DNA of 64,000 nucleotides from NCBI RefSeq assembly GCF_014926585.1, contig NZ_CP045422.1, positions 1,962,501-2,026,500 of the forward strand. The letters are read 5' to 3'. The position numbers and the translations under genes were made by a program. Each line of letters opens with the position of its first letter. Position 1 is the stretch's first letter. Shown in pieces: positions 22,778 through 32,334 of this stretch. Below the pieces are notes generated by a model. The model was not told where the DNA came from and did not search any database. It saw only the letters and a list, made by a program, of their open reading frames with translations. The stretch is from Devosia beringensis (lineage in GTDB: Bacteria; Pseudomonadota; Alphaproteobacteria; Rhizobiales; Devosiaceae).

Positions 22778-23173
22778 CTAGTGCGCGTCAGCCGCGAAAT
22801 CGGCCTGCCACATCTTTTCGATGTTGTAGAACTCGCGCACTTCGGGGCGGAAGATGTGGACGATGACATCGCCGGCATCGACCAGGACCCAATCGCAATG
22901 GGGCAGGCCCTCAATGCGGGGCTTGCCGTGACCGGCATCGCGCAGGGCGTTGACCAGCTGGTCCGCCACGGCGCCGACATGGCGCTGCGAGCGGCCCGAG
23001 GCGACGACCATGTGATCGGCCAGCGAGGACTTGCCAATGATATCGACGGCAACGATGCCCTCGGCCTTGGCATCGTCAAGGCAGTTCAGGATCACATCGA
23101 TCATGGGGCGTTCCGGGGTCGCGAGCGTAGGGGCGACGGGAGTGGCGGTGTTTTCGGGCAGGGCGGCCATCAT
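22778..23173 (-). CDS. rsfS: Ribosome silencing factor
   Basis: RsfS binds L14 and blocks subunit joining under starvation. The protein is 131 residues from the first of two tandem ATGs at 23173, which has GGAAGG six bases upstream; an in-frame start at 23191 overlaps that site and is less likely. The core ADHMVVASGRS, the GDVIVHIF segment and the closing YNIEKMW are family-typical. It heads the rsfS-rlmH-envC-ctpA operon. Confidence 0.94.
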   Translation of the reverse strand: MMAALPENTATPVAPTLATPERPMIDVILNCLDDAKAEGIVAVDIIGKSSLADHMVVASGRSQRHVGAVADQLVNALRDAGHGKPRIEGLPHCDWVLVDAGDVIVHIFRPEVREFYNIEKMWQADFAADAH

Positions 23174-23285
23174 CAATGGCCTTCCGCCCATGCGCGTGCA
23201 TGGGTCATGCGGGGGATCAGCATCCTTGGTAGTTGATCGGAATGTGCAGGCGTCTTTGCAAACGGCAAGCAGGCAGTTCCTGTCT

Positions 23286-23302
23286 GGTGACGTATATCAC
23301 AC
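23286..23302. promoter_or_regulatory. CRP/FNR-like palindrome upstream of rsfS
   Basis: GTGA-N6-TCAC(A), a symmetrical match to the CRP-family consensus, in the 174-bp gap between nadD and rsfS, about 115 bp upstream of the rsfS start. A TTGACC on the minus strand (23305-23310) lies beside it. Pattern match only. Confidence 0.4.
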
Positions 23303-23347
23303 TAGGTCAATATGCGCTTTTGATGACGGTTTATCAAGATTGCGTCT

Positions 23348-23989
23348 TCATTTTGGCTTAACGTCCTGCCGACGGGCCCGAATGGCCGATGACGAGAGCG
23401 GCGACTGGCGGCCATGGAGGTACACCCAGGCGGGTGCCGGCAGGCGCGCCAGGGTGGTGGCATCGTCCTCATCCACCCGCCACTGGGCCAGGGCGCTGGC
23501 CGCCATGGAGACCGGGGCCAGCCGCCCGGAGCCGGGCCGCACATAGACCGCCAGCGGCACCATGGCGGCGATATCGCGCCAGCGTTCCCAGCGGCTGAAA
23601 TTGACCAGATTGTCGGCGCCCATGATCCAGACGAAGTGCCGATCGGGCATGGAACTGGTCAAAAACCGGATGGTCTGCCAGGAATAGGTGAAGCCATGCG
23701 CCGCTTCAAAGCCGGTGACCCGCACCCGGGGATGGTCGAGCAACTCGCGCGCCGCGGTAACGCGATCGGCCAGCGGCGCCAGGTCATGGTTGTCTTTGAG
23801 CGGGTTGCCGGGCGTCACCAGCACCCAGATCGCGTCGAGGTCGAGCCGCCGCAGCGTTTCCTCGACGACAAGCCGGTGACCCTGATGGATCGGGTTGAAG
23901 CTGCCGCCGAACAGGCCGATGCGCATGCCGGTCCCGGAGGGCGGCAGCTCGGTAATGCCGGGAATATGAAGGGGATGGCGCAGGGTCAA
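23348..23989 (-). CDS. nadD: Nicotinate-nucleotide adenylyltransferase
   Basis: Forms nicotinate adenine dinucleotide from NaMN and ATP in NAD synthesis. The nucleotidyltransferase signature GLFGGSFNPIHQGH and the later WIMGADNL segment are present. The 213-residue version starts with TTG at 23989 and has no clear ribosome binding site; the alternative ATG at 23926 (MRIGLFGGS) would give 192 residues. Orthologues in this order often carry a short N-terminal extension, so I keep the longer form. It follows proA. Confidence 0.93.
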   Translation of the reverse strand: MTLRHPLHIPGITELPPSGTGMRIGLFGGSFNPIHQGHRLVVEETLRRLDLDAIWVLVTPGNPLKDNHDLAPLADRVTAARELLDHPRVRVTGFEAAHGFTYSWQTIRFLTSSMPDRHFVWIMGADNLVNFSRWERWRDIAAMVPLAVYVRPGSGRLAPVSMAASALAQWRVDEDDATTLARLPAPAWVYLHGRQSPLSSSAIRARRQDVKPK

Positions 23990-23995
23990 AAGGGG

Positions 23996-25288
23996 TCAGG
24001 GTCTCGTCTGGCCGGTGCCGCGGACACGGTATTTGAAACTGGTGAGCTGTTCGACGCCGACGGGCCCGCGGGCATGCATTTTGCCGGTGGCAATGCCGAT
24101 CTCGCCGCCAAAGCCGAACTCGCCGCCATCGGCGAACTGGGTCGAGGCATTGTGTACGAGGATGGCGCTGTCGATCTCGTTGAAGAATTTTTCGACCGCC
24201 GCAGGGTCCTCGGCGATGATCGCCTCGGTGTGGTGGCTGGAATACTTTTCAATGTGCGCGATCGCGGCTTCGAGGCTGTCGACGACCTTTACCGAGATGA
24301 TGGCGTCCTCGTATTCGGTGCGCCAGTCCTGCTCGGTCGCCGCCGTGGCCTGGGGGATCATCGCCATCACGGCCGCGTCGCCACGGATCTCACAGCCCTT
24401 GGCGAGCAGGGCGTTGATGATGGGCCGGAGATGGGTGGCCACCACGTCCTGGTGCACGAGCAGGGTCTCGGCCGCGCCACAAACGCCGGTGCGCCGCATC
24501 TTGGCATTGAGGGTGACGGCGACGGCCTTGTCGAGGTCGGCTGACTTGTCGATATAGACATGCACCAGGCCCTCGAGATGGGCAAAGACCGGCACGCGGG
24601 CGTCGGCCTGGACGCGGGCGACCAGGGTCTTGCCGCCGCGCGGCACGATAACGTCGATATTGCCGTCCAGGCCCTTGAGCATTTCGCCGACCGCGGCGCG
24701 ATCGGTGGTGGGCACCAGCTGCACACATTCCACCGGCAGGCCGGCCAGGTGCAGGCCGTCAAGTATGCAGTCGACCAGAGCGTGGCTGGAATGAAAGCTG
24801 TCGCTGCCGCCACGCAGGATCACCGCATTGCCCGACTTGATGGCCAGCGCGCCGGCATCGGCGGTCACATTGGGGCGCGATTCAAAGATCACGCCGATGA
24901 CGCCGAGCGGCGTCCGAACGCGCTCGATATGGAGGCCATTGGGCCGGTCCCATTCGGCGATGATGCTGCCGACCGGATCGGGCAGTTCGGCAATGGTCTT
25001 GACGGCTTCGACGATGCCGTCGATGCGGGCATCGGTCAGTTCAAGCCGGTCGAGAAAGGCGGCCGAAATGCCTTTAGTCCGGGCGGCTGCCATATCCTTG
25101 GCATTGGCGCCCAGGATGGCCTTGCGATGGGCATTGATGGCGCCGGCCGCGGTCAGCAGCGCCGTGCGCTTCTGCTCGGGCGTCGCCAAAGCCAGGGCCC
25201 TGGCGCCGATGCGGGCGTTGCGGCCGATTTCGGCCATGATCTCGGTCAGGGCGACGGGGTTTTCAGCTTGGCTCATGATGGTTCTCAT
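23996..25288 (-). CDS. proA: Gamma-glutamyl phosphate reductase
   Basis: Second step of proline synthesis: NADPH-dependent reduction of gamma-glutamyl phosphate to glutamate semialdehyde. The 430-residue aldehyde-dehydrogenase-fold enzyme has the catalytic Cys in [10 protein letters not shown]. The start at 25288 lies inside proB but has a strong AAGGAGG six bases upstream, so the genes overlap by 26 bp; a later ATG at 25276 is possible. Confidence 0.97.
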   Translation of the reverse strand: MRTIMSQAENPVALTEIMAEIGRNARIGARALALATPEQKRTALLTAAGAINAHRKAILGANAKDMAAARTKGISAAFLDRLELTDARIDGIVEAVKTIAELPDPVGSIIAEWDRPNGLHIERVRTPLGVIGVIFESRPNVTADAGALAIKSGNAVILRGGSDSFHSSHALVDCILDGLHLAGLPVECVQLVPTTDRAAVGEMLKGLDGNIDVIVPRGGKTLVARVQADARVPVFAHLEGLVHVYIDKSADLDKAVAVTLNAKMRRTGVCGAAETLLVHQDVVATHLRPIINALLAKGCEIRGDAAVMAMIPQATAATEQDWRTEYEDAIISVKVVDSLEAAIAHIEKYSSHHTEAIIAEDPAAVEKFFNEIDSAILVHNASTQFADGGEFGFGGEIGIATGKMHARGPVGVEQLTSFKYRVRGTGQTRP

Positions 25289-26420
25289 GGCTGTCCTCCT
25301 TGGCGCCCACCAGCACCAGATTGTCGCGGTGGATCAGCGCGGGGCGATTGCCGGCACCCAGCAGCTCAACCACGGTATCGCTATGCTTGCCCATGACGAG
25401 GCGCGCCTCCTCGCTGTGCAGCGAGGCCAGGCCGCGGGCGATTTCGACGCCGTCGGGATTGTTGACGCCGATGGCGTCGCCCCGGCCGAAGGCGCCGCTG
25501 ACCTTGGTGACGCCCACCGGCAGCAGCGACTTGCCGGTCTGCAGCGCCCTGGCGGCGCCGGCATCGACCTGCACGGTTCCCGAGACCGTCAACGTGCCCA
25601 TGATCCAGCGCTTGCGCGCCTGGGCTCGGCTCTGGGCAGGATGGAACAGGGTGTGGCGGGCGCCCTCGGCCAGCGCCTGGAGCGGATGGCTCTCGGTGCC
25701 CTTGGCAATCAGCATGGCCGTGCCGGCCTGGGTGGCAATCTTGCCGGCCTCGATTTTGGTGGTCATGCCGCCGCGCGACAGGTGGCTGGCGGCGCCGCCC
25801 GCCATGGCCTCGATCGCCGGGGTGATGCTGGCGACTTCGGGCAGATGTCGGGCGTCGGGATGGGTCGCGGGCGGGGCGGTATAGAGCCCGTCAATGTCGC
25901 TGAGCAGGACAAGGCAATCGGCCTCGATCATGGTAGCGACGCGGGCCGACAGGCGATCATTGTCGCCATAGCGGATTTCGGCGGTGGCGACGCTGTCATT
26001 CTCGTTGATGATGGGCACCGCGCCCAGGCCCAGCAGGGTGGAAATCGTGGTGCGGGCATTGAGATAATAGCGCCGCTCTTCGGTAATATTGGGGGTGATC
26101 AGGATCTGCCCCGTGACGATGGCGTGGCGCCCCAGAGCCGTCGCCCAGGCCTGGCTGAGGGCGATCTGGCCGGCGCTGGCGGCGGCCTGGCTCTGTTCGA
26201 GCGTCAGGGCCGTGGCCGAAAGGCCCAAGAGGCCCCGTCCCAGCGCAATGGCGCCGGACGAGACGATGACGATATCGCGTCCCTGCGCTTTGAGTGCGGC
26301 AATGTCCTCGGCCAGATCGGCCAGCCATGCCGAACGCAGCTCGCCCTGCTTGTCGACAAGCAGGGCCGAGCCGATCTTGATGGTCAGGCGCTTATAGGGC
26401 GCGAGGGCATTGGCACGCAT
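25263..26420 (-). CDS. proB: Glutamate 5-kinase
   Basis: First committed step of proline synthesis, phosphorylating glutamate. The 385-residue protein has an amino-acid-kinase domain (about 1-265, with IKIGSALLV and the SSGAIALG and NENDSVAT motifs) and a C-terminal PUA domain (about 285-370). Feedback inhibition by proline is known for the family. Its ATG overlaps the obgE stop by one base (TGATG). Confidence 0.97.
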   Translation of the reverse strand: MRANALAPYKRLTIKIGSALLVDKQGELRSAWLADLAEDIAALKAQGRDIVIVSSGAIALGRGLLGLSATALTLEQSQAAASAGQIALSQAWATALGRHAIVTGQILITPNITEERRYYLNARTTISTLLGLGAVPIINENDSVATAEIRYGDNDRLSARVATMIEADCLVLLSDIDGLYTAPPATHPDARHLPEVASITPAIEAMAGGAASHLSRGGMTTKIEAGKIATQAGTAMLIAKGTESHPLQALAEGARHTLFHPAQSRAQARKRWIMGTLTVSGTVQVDAGAARALQTGKSLLPVGVTKVSGAFGRGDAIGVNNPDGVEIARGLASLHSEEARLVMGKHSDTVVELLGAGNRPALIHRDNLVLVGAKEDSHENHHEPS

Positions 26421-27463
26421 CAGGGGGCCCAGTTCGGCTCGACCTTGCGCCGCGCCGCCTCGAGCTTGGCAGCCTTTTGCGCATCGAGGGCTTCGATGAT
26501 GCCGTAGAGCACCATGTCGGTGCCCTTGCCGGTCACGGCCGAGACCTGCAGCACGTCCTGCTTGCTCAGCTTTTTGAGCAGCTTGACCTTTTCCTTGAGC
26601 TCGTCGGCCGGGATGGAGTCGATCTTGTTGAGCACCACGATTTCCTGCTTTTCGCCCAGACGTTCGTCATAGGCGGCCAGCTCGTAGCGGATCGACTTGT
26701 AGGCCCGGCCGACATCGTCCTGGGTGCCATCGATGAGATGGATCAGCACGCCGCAGCGCTCGATATGACCGAGGAACCGGTCGCCAATGCCGACGCCTTC
26801 GCTGGCACCCTCGATCAGGCCGGGAATATCGGCCAGCACGAAATCGCGCTCGCCGATCGAGACCACGCCCAGATTGGGGTGCAGGGTGGTGAAGGGATAG
26901 GCGGCGATCTTGGGCTTGGCGGCCGAGACGGCGGCCAGGAAGGTCGACTTGCCGGCATTGGGTTCGCCGACCAGGCCCGCGTCAGCGATCAGCTTGAGCC
27001 GCAGCCAGACCCATTTTTCCACGCCCAGCTGGCCGGGATTGGCGTGGCGCGGGGCCTGGTTGGCTGATGTCTTGAAGTGCGCATTGCCAAAGCCGCCATT
27101 ACCGCCCGAGAGCAGCACGACGCGCTGGCCCACTTCGGTCATGTCGGCGATCAGGGTTTCGTTGTCGTCTTCAAAGACCTGGGTGCCGACGGGCACGCGC
27201 AGTACCGAATCCACGCCATCGGCGCCGGTACGGTTCTTGCCCATGCCATGGGTGCCGGTATTGGCCTTGAAGTGCTGCTGGTAGCGATAATCGATCAGGG
27301 TATTGAGCCCGTCGACGCATTCGAGCACGACGTCACCGCCGCGCCCGCCATTGCCGCCATTGGGTCCGCCGAATTCGACGAACTTTTCACGCAGGAAGGA
27401 CACGGCGCCGCCCCCGCCATCGCCGGAGCGGATAAAGACTTTGGCTTGATCGAGAAATTTCAT
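26420..27463 (-). CDS. obgE: Obg-family GTPase
   Basis: Essential GTPase in late 50S assembly and stress control. 347 residues: the glycine-rich Obg fold (1-158) with repeated GGxGG segments, then a G domain with GEPNAGKS (166-173), DIPG (212-215) and NKID (279-282). The C-terminal tail is short. It overlaps the upstream GNAT gene by four bases (ATGA) and lies below rplU-rpmA, the usual ribosome-linked setting. Confidence 0.98.
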   Translation of the reverse strand: MKFLDQAKVFIRSGDGGGGAVSFLREKFVEFGGPNGGNGGRGGDVVLECVDGLNTLIDYRYQQHFKANTGTHGMGKNRTGADGVDSVLRVPVGTQVFEDDNETLIADMTEVGQRVVLLSGGNGGFGNAHFKTSANQAPRHANPGQLGVEKWVWLRLKLIADAGLVGEPNAGKSTFLAAVSAAKPKIAAYPFTTLHPNLGVVSIGERDFVLADIPGLIEGASEGVGIGDRFLGHIERCGVLIHLIDGTQDDVGRAYKSIRYELAAYDERLGEKQEIVVLNKIDSIPADELKEKVKLLKKLSKQDVLQVSAVTGKGTDMVLYGIIEALDAQKAAKLEAARRKVEPNWAP

Positions 27464-28008
27464 TTCGGTCTGGCCTTCCAGACGCCACGCGTCATTTGTG
27501 TGTCGATATGCTCCACCTCGGCGTCGCGCGCAAGGCAGAGCAGGGTGGAGCGTCCGGTTTGGGTAAACCCGAGCTTGGTTTGAATGGCCAGCGAGGCCGT
27601 GTTGAAGGCGAAAACGCCCGAAATAACCGTCTCGGCCCGTACGGCGCCGAAAAACCAGTCGAGACTGGCAATCACCGCTTCGGTCATGATGCCCCGGTTC
27701 CAGAACGGCCGCCCCAGCCAGTAGCCCAGAATGGGACCCTTGGGCCCGGCATGAAAGCCGATATGGCCGACAAAGCCCTGGTCGGGCAGTTCGATGGAAA
27801 ACGTGGTTTCCATCGCCGGCAGGCCAGGCTTGCGCGTGCGCAGCCAGGCCCTGGCATCGCTGATATGGTACGGGAAGGGCACGCGCGCCAGATTGCCGGC
27901 CACTTCAAAATCATTGAGGTAGCGCGCAATGGGTTCGGCATCGCCGACCTGGGGCGGCCGCAGGATCAGGCGCGGCGTATGCAAGGTGGTGTTTATGATG
28001 CCGTCCAC
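27460..28008 (-). CDS. GNAT acetyltransferase, RimJ/RimL type (third of three)
   Basis: A 182-residue GNAT protein. [15 protein letters not shown] at the start and the motif [18 protein letters not shown], which carries the acetyl-CoA-binding loop, place it in the RimJ/RimL-like group that acetylates protein N-termini or small molecules. It overlaps the upstream GNAT gene by 16 bp and obgE by 4 bp. The substrate is unknown. With the next two genes it looks like a tandem duplication. Confidence 0.88.
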   Translation of the reverse strand: MDGIINTTLHTPRLILRPPQVGDAEPIARYLNDFEVAGNLARVPFPYHISDARAWLRTRKPGLPAMETTFSIELPDQGFVGHIGFHAGPKGPILGYWLGRPFWNRGIMTEAVIASLDWFFGAVRAETVISGVFAFNTASLAIQTKLGFTQTGRSTLLCLARDAEVEHIDTQMTRGVWKARPK

Positions 28009-28514
28009 CCCATGACCAGCAGCGGCTTGCCGGCATGGCGCTCGACCACGCTGGTGGTGCGCTCGGTGGCGGTAAAGCCGGCTTTTTCCAGCACGCGGAT
28101 CGAGGCCGGATTGCTCAGCAGCACGCGCGCGGTCACACGGGGGATAGCGCCAGTGGCCTGCACGGCGCCCAGCAGAGCGGTCACCGCCTCAGGCGCATAG
28201 CCCTGGCCCCAGAAGGGCTCGCCCAGCCAATAGCCCAGCTCGGGCACCGCCTGGGCAAATTTCAGACTGACCACGCCCATGAAGGTGCCGGCGGTGCTGA
28301 TGGCATAGGCGCGCGGATTGGCGGGGTCGTCGAGACCGCCGAGAAAGGCCAGGCCATCGGCCGGCCGATAGGGAAAGGGCATGACCGCGGTGGATTCGAC
28401 GACCTTCCAGTTGTTGGCCAGGGCCACCAACTGGTCGAGGTCGGCCAGAACGGGTGCCCGCAGGGTCAGCCGGGCACTGGTGATGACAACGGGCAGGGCA
28501 TCCCTGGTGGTCAT
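27993..28514 (-). CDS. GNAT acetyltransferase, RimJ/RimL type (second of three)
   Basis: A 173-residue GNAT protein with TSARLTLRAPVLADLDQLV at the start and LGYWLGEPFWGQGYAPEAV as the acetyl-CoA loop. Its ATG overlaps the stop of the first GNAT gene by four bases. It is clearly related to both neighbours (shared P-E-L-G-Y-W-L-G-E-P-F-W-G core). Function beyond acetyl transfer cannot be read from the sequence. Confidence 0.88.
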   Translation of the reverse strand: MTTRDALPVVITSARLTLRAPVLADLDQLVALANNWKVVESTAVMPFPYRPADGLAFLGGLDDPANPRAYAISTAGTFMGVVSLKFAQAVPELGYWLGEPFWGQGYAPEAVTALLGAVQATGAIPRVTARVLLSNPASIRVLEKAGFTATERTTSVVERHAGKPLLVMGWTAS

Positions 28515-29041
28515 GGCGCGAACTCCAGCCGCATCAGGGCCAGGGGCTTGCCCGCCAGGTTGCCCGTCTTGTCGGTGCCCTCGCCGATAATGCTGAAGCC
28601 CAGCTTGCGCAGCACGTTGTGCGAGGGCGTATTGGTCAGCAGCGCGCGCGAGCGCAAGGCCGGGATGCCGGCGGCCCGGGCTGCGGCGACAACGGCGCTG
28701 GCCGCTTCGGTGGCATAGCCATGGCCCCAGAAGGGTTCACCCAGCCAGTAGCCGAGCTCGGGCAGTGCATTGGCGTCGAAACGCAGGCCGACCACGCCCA
28801 TGAAGCTGCCGGCGCCGTCGAGAATGGCGTAGCAGCGCTCATCGGGGTCGGGAACGACCTGCTCGACAAAAAACCGGGCGTCGTCCTCGGTATAGGGAAA
28901 GGGCAGGCGCGACATCACCTGATGCACGCGCGCATTATTGGCGAGCCGGGCAATGTCGGGGACATGGGCCAGGGTCGGCGTGGTCAGCAGCAGGCGATCC
29001 GTCGCAAGCGAGGCGGGGAGGCGGTCCTTGAAGCTGTCCAT
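28511..29041 (-). CDS. GNAT acetyltransferase, RimJ/RimL type (first of three)
   Basis: A 176-residue GNAT protein starting at ATG 29041 (MDSFKDRLPASLATDRLLL). The longer reading frame upstream runs through rpmA and its terminator and is not coding. The core LGYWLGEPFWGHGYATEAA is almost the same as in the second copy. It starts 27 bp after the rpmA terminator, so the GNAT-obgE-proBA transcript probably begins near here or arises by read-through. Confidence 0.88.
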   Translation of the reverse strand: MDSFKDRLPASLATDRLLLTTPTLAHVPDIARLANNARVHQVMSRLPFPYTEDDARFFVEQVVPDPDERCYAILDGAGSFMGVVGLRFDANALPELGYWLGEPFWGHGYATEAASAVVAAARAAGIPALRSRALLTNTPSHNVLRKLGFSIIGEGTDKTGNLAGKPLALMRLEFAP

Positions 29042-29067
29042 GGTTGTGCTCAAATCAATAATGCGAA

Positions 29068-29095
29068 AAGGGGAACCGGCGAACCGGTTCCCCTT
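29068..29095 (-). terminator. Intrinsic terminator after rpmA
   Basis: Perfect 12-bp stem (AAGGGGAACCGG and complement) with a 4-nt loop; on the minus strand the stem ends in CCTT followed by TTC. It separates rplU-rpmA from the GNAT genes. Confidence 0.8.
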
Positions 29096-29165
29096 ATCAA
29101 TTTCGCTTGGTCGCGAACACGAGCCGGGGAACAGGTCACCGGCCGGGTTCGAGAAACCTGCCGGG

Positions 29166-29432
29166 TTATTCGGCGGCCATAGCCGGGTCGACAGAAACGA
29201 ACACCTTCGAATTGGCCTTGGTGCGGAACGACACATTGCCGTCGACCAGTGCGTAGATGGTGTGATCCTTGCCCAGGCCAACGCCCGTGCCGGGGTGCCA
29301 CTTGGTACCGCGCTGACGGATGATGATGTTGCCGGCAACGACAACTTCGCCACCGAACTTCTTGACGCCGAGACGACGGCCAGCGGTATCACGACCGTTG
29401 CGGGATGAACCGCCTGCTTTTTTGTGTGCCAT
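29166..29432 (-). CDS. rpmA: 50S ribosomal protein L27
   Basis: 88-residue L27 with the conserved N-terminus [20 protein letters not shown], whose basic tail reaches the peptidyl-transferase centre, and the [15 protein letters not shown] core. It lies 11 bp after rplU, the universal pairing. Confidence 0.99.
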   Translation of the reverse strand: MAHKKAGGSSRNGRDTAGRRLGVKKFGGEVVVAGNIIIRQRGTKWHPGTGVGLGKDHTIYALVDGNVSFRTKANSKVFVSVDPAMAAE

Positions 29433-29443
29433 CTTCTAGCTCC

Positions 29444-30028
29444 TTATTCCTTGTCGGCCTTGGGTGCAGCCTTCTTGGCCGCGGCCTTCTTTGCCGGCTT
29501 TTCAGCGGCAGCGTCGTCGGTGGCGGCTGGCTTGGCAGCGGCCTTGGGGGCAGCCTTCTTGGCCGGAGCCTTCTTTGCCGGAGCCTTCTTTGCCGGGGCC
29601 TTGGCCTCGGTGGCTTCAGTCGCGGCGGCTGCCTTGGCGGCGGCGCGAACCTTGGCCGGCTTGCCGGCGACTACGGTTTCGGTTGGGGCAGCAATACCAG
29701 CCGCCTTGATGGTTGGCTTGGCGCCGCCCGTCAGGATCTCGGTGATGCGCACGGTCGAGAGCAACTGGCGGTGGCCGTTGCGACGACGGTAATTGTGGCG
29801 ACGGTTCTTCTTGAAGATGATGACCGTCTTCTGCTTGCGAGTCTCCAGCAGTTCGGCGGCGACGGTAGCGCCCTCGATCAGCGGTGCGCCCACTTCGCCG
29901 TCAATCATCAGCACCTGGTCGAAGGTGACGATGGTGCCGGCTTCAGCATCGAGCTTTTCAATCTTGAGAACGTCGTTGGCGGCAACCTTGTACTGCTTGC
30001 CACCGGTTTTGATCACGGCAAAAGTCAT
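29444..30028 (-). CDS. rplU: 50S ribosomal protein L21 with long Ala/Lys tail
   Basis: Residues 1-103 are standard L21 (MTFAVIKTGGKQYKVA to the HNYRRRNGHRQ block). A further 91 residues form a low-complexity tail of KAPAKKAP-type repeats, giving 194 residues in place of about 103. Long basic tails on L21 are known in alphaproteobacteria. The tail is highly basic and probably disordered, and may contact rRNA or assembly factors. Confidence 0.98.
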   Translation of the reverse strand: MTFAVIKTGGKQYKVAANDVLKIEKLDAEAGTIVTFDQVLMIDGEVGAPLIEGATVAAELLETRKQKTVIIFKKNRRHNYRRRNGHRQLLSTVRITEILTGGAKPTIKAAGIAAPTETVVAGKPAKVRAAAKAAAATEATEAKAPAKKAPAKKAPAKKAAPKAAAKPAATDDAAAEKPAKKAAAKKAAPKADKE

Positions 30029-30211
30029 AGCTTAACCGGGAGCGTCAAACGCCCGGTCCCATTGTGTCGCGTCCTGTGGCGCCGCAGGGCAAGCCCCGAA
30101 TCCTGCGGTCTTCGTGAATGCGTGCCGGCGATCAGGCCGGCGGGCAACCTCGAACAGCGTTTTCAAACAAAGGCAGCGCGCAAGACCAGCCTGCGCGCAA
30201 TTCCGAGGGCG

Positions 30212-30240
30212 CTTATCAGGGCAAATGCCCCAAGAGTCAA
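30212..30240 (-). promoter_or_regulatory. Promoter of rplU-rpmA
   Basis: Minus-strand TTGACT, 17-bp spacer, GATAAG: close to the sigma-70 consensus, about 185 bp upstream of the rplU start. The long leader leaves room for an untranslated regulatory region, though no structure stands out. Confidence 0.65.
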
Positions 30241-30254
30241 GCGGAACGGGCGGT

Positions 30255-31028
30255 TCAGCCGCCGTTGGGATACCAGTTGGCCAGGCGCAGTTCGGTGTCG
30301 GCATTGATGCCGGTTTCGAGCACGCTGAGGTCACTGTCGCCATAGTGATAGGGGTAGACGATTGCCGGCTTGAAGGTGTTGATCGCCTCGAGCGCCTGCT
30401 CTGGCGTCATGGTATAGGGCAGGTTCATCGGCAGGAAGGCCACGGCAATGCCGGTCAGCGCCAGCATTTCGGGCGTGGGCTCGGTATCGCCGGCCACATA
30501 GACCACCTTGTCGCCCAGGGTGATGAGATAGCCATTGCCCACGCCCACGGGGTGATAGTTCATGCGGTCGGCGGTGGTATTATGCGCGGGAATGGCGCTG
30601 ACGGCGATGCCGTTGAGCGTGCCGCCGCTGCCATTGGCCAGCGCTGTTGCCTGGGCCTTGAGCCCCTCGGGCAGCTGGTCGAAGACTTCCTGGCTGGTGA
30701 TGATCGGCGCGCTGCCGGCAATGGCCTCGAGCGTAGCCAGATCGAAATGGTCGCCATGGCCATGGGTGATGAGGATGGCGGTGGCGGCGGGCAGGCCTTC
30801 ATACAGCGCGGCGCCGCCGACCGGATCGACATAGATCACCTGGTCGCCGTAGCCGAGCAGCAGGCTGGCATGGTCGATCGGGTGGACGATGATGTCGCCG
30901 TCAGCGGTGGGGATCGCGTCGCCGTCAAGGGTGGCATCCTGAGCAAAGGCTGCTCCCAGATGGCCGCCGCCGATGGACAGCAGGGATAGGGTGGCCATGC
31001 CGGCCATCAGTTCACGCCGTTTTACCAT
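30255..31028 (-). CDS. Exported metallo-beta-lactamase-fold hydrolase (UlaG-like)
   Basis: A 257-residue protein with an N-terminal export signal (about 1-30, MVKRRELMAG...AAFAQD); the twin arginine suggests Tat export, though the match is loose. The metal-binding motif THGHGDHFD and later His/Asp positions (IPAHNTT, YVAGDTEP, YPYHYGDSD) are those of the UlaG-like MBL group. These are Mn- or Zn-dependent hydrolases with varied substrates. The gene is monocistronic, divergent from the tRNA downstream of it. Confidence 0.85.
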   Translation of the reverse strand: MVKRRELMAGMATLSLLSIGGGHLGAAFAQDATLDGDAIPTADGDIIVHPIDHASLLLGYGDQVIYVDPVGGAALYEGLPAATAILITHGHGDHFDLATLEAIAGSAPIITSQEVFDQLPEGLKAQATALANGSGGTLNGIAVSAIPAHNTTADRMNYHPVGVGNGYLITLGDKVVYVAGDTEPTPEMLALTGIAVAFLPMNLPYTMTPEQALEAINTFKPAIVYPYHYGDSDLSVLETGINADTELRLANWYPNGG

Positions 31029-31245
31029 TGTCGTCTCCCGTTGTTGTGCATTGCAGGGCTTGAACGCAACGGGTTGGCGCTTGGATGGTCAACGCACAAA
31101 AATGTGACGGGGCGGCCGGTGCCGGCCTGGCCCGGGCGCAAAGCCAGGCGAATGCGGCAAAGGGGAGTTGCAGGCCGGTTGCGGCTATGCCATAAGCCGC
31201 CCCGTGTCGACTGCACGGGCCCCTCGGGGCTTTCATCGATCTCGC

Positions 31246-31335
31246 GGAGAGATGGCAGAGTGGTCGATTGCACCGCACTCGAAATGCGGCATGGGGGCAA
31301 CTCCATCGGGGGTTCAAATCCCTCTCTCTCCGCCA
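31246..31335 (+). tRNA. tRNA-Ser (anticodon CGA)
   Basis: 90 nt. Acceptor stem GGAGAGA pairs with TCTCTCC, then discriminator G and an encoded CCA. The anticodon stem CCGCA/TGCGG encloses CTCGAAA, giving anticodon CGA (codon UCG). The long variable arm is typical of serine tRNA. Its 3' part is the attachment site of the adjacent island and stays intact at this end. Confidence 0.97.
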
Positions 31336-31344
31336 TCGATCCTT
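31273..31344. repeat. attL: left copy of the 72-bp direct repeat
   Basis: It runs from the anticodon stem of tRNA-Ser(CGA) through its CCA end plus 9 bp. It is identical to 45200-45271. Bases 31345-31551, just inside the island, hold no gene that I can support. Confidence 0.95.
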
Positions 31345-31551
31345 AAGCAAGCTACTGAAAATCAACTGCTTTATGGACGCTAGCCTGCCGTCGCGCTTGG
31401 GGCAAGGGCTTGGCGCGTGTGGCCACCGGGAGCGGAACTCCGGTTGAACTGATGTGACCTCCGTGTGACAGACACCTCCTCGCTCAAATCCGGAGATGAC
31501 CTCAAGCTGCGACTCGTGGTTGGTTGCATCCTCTAGGTAAAGGGGGCGGTG

Positions 31552-32316
31552 ATGGTGTTGTAGATTAAGGGTTGCCCGGTAACAGGATACGCGGAAGCGA
31601 CCGTCATTGTTGGGGGGGACTACAGGCGCATCCACTGTAGGCCGCTGGGTGGGGAGTACCGGCTATCCGGCACCACTGTGGAGTGGGTTGGGGCGCTCAG
31701 TCTGGTTGAGAAGGCGAAGCTTGCGGTCTGGATTGTAGACCAGATGCGACTGGGCGCAGAGACAGCGGTGGTGACCACAAGCAACCTTCAGGAAATCACC
31801 TCCCGGCCTCGCATGGCAGTGCTTGAGCGCGTCCAACGACTCTATCAGTTCCTGGGGCGCCAACTTTCTAGCATTGGAGCATCCACGCGCTGGATACAGC
31901 GTCAGGATATGGACACAGAGAGCTTGGCGCGGGTCACCTATACACGCACTGGAGCACGGGCTTGGAGTGAATGCGCAGACGACGGGGAGCTGGATGCCTT
32001 AGCTTCCTATGGGTTCGCGCAGGGGATGCTGATGGATGGTAAGTACCGTGGAGATATTGCACTAACAATCGCTGGTTGGAATTACCTAGAGCAGCTCGAC
32101 AAGACGACTTTCAGGTCCGATCAAGCGTTTGTCGCCATGTGGTTCGACCCCGAAGTCTCATCTGCCTATAAGGACGGCATAGAGCCAGCCATCCGTGATG
32201 CCGGATATGTCCCCATGAGGATCGACCAGAAGGAACATGCCAACCGCATAGACGATGAGATCATTGCGGAGATACGCCGGTCCCGCTTTGTCGTGGCAGA
32301 CTTCACGTGTGGCCTA
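31552..32316 (+). pseudogene. N-terminal part of a broken NDT/TIR-like domain gene
   Basis: Without the IS, this part joins 33594-33858 in frame as one protein of about 341 residues. An ATG at 31552 with AAAGGGGGCGG upstream is followed three codons later by an in-frame TAG (31561). After the stop the frame continues with a ribbon-like segment (GCPVTG...IHCRPLGGEYRLSGT) that resembles the start of related proteins, so the stop looks like a mutation. The only remaining start is GTG 31678. The C-terminal part of this piece (FRSDQAFVAMWFD, then RIDDEIIAEIRRSRFVVADFT) resembles nucleoside 2-deoxyribosyltransferase/TIR-superfamily domains found in suspected anti-phage genes. The family call is by eye. 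Confidence 0.7.
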
Positions 32317-32334
32317 TGACGTGAGCCCCCGACT

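Noticed and set aside
28511..29392. Longer GNAT protein of 293 residues
   Set aside because: The extra N-terminal part runs antisense-like through rpmA in another frame and across the rpmA terminator; the ATG at 29041 fits the family.
31041..31346. 101-residue open frame across the tRNA-Ser gene
   Set aside because: Reads through the tRNA; no family resemblance.
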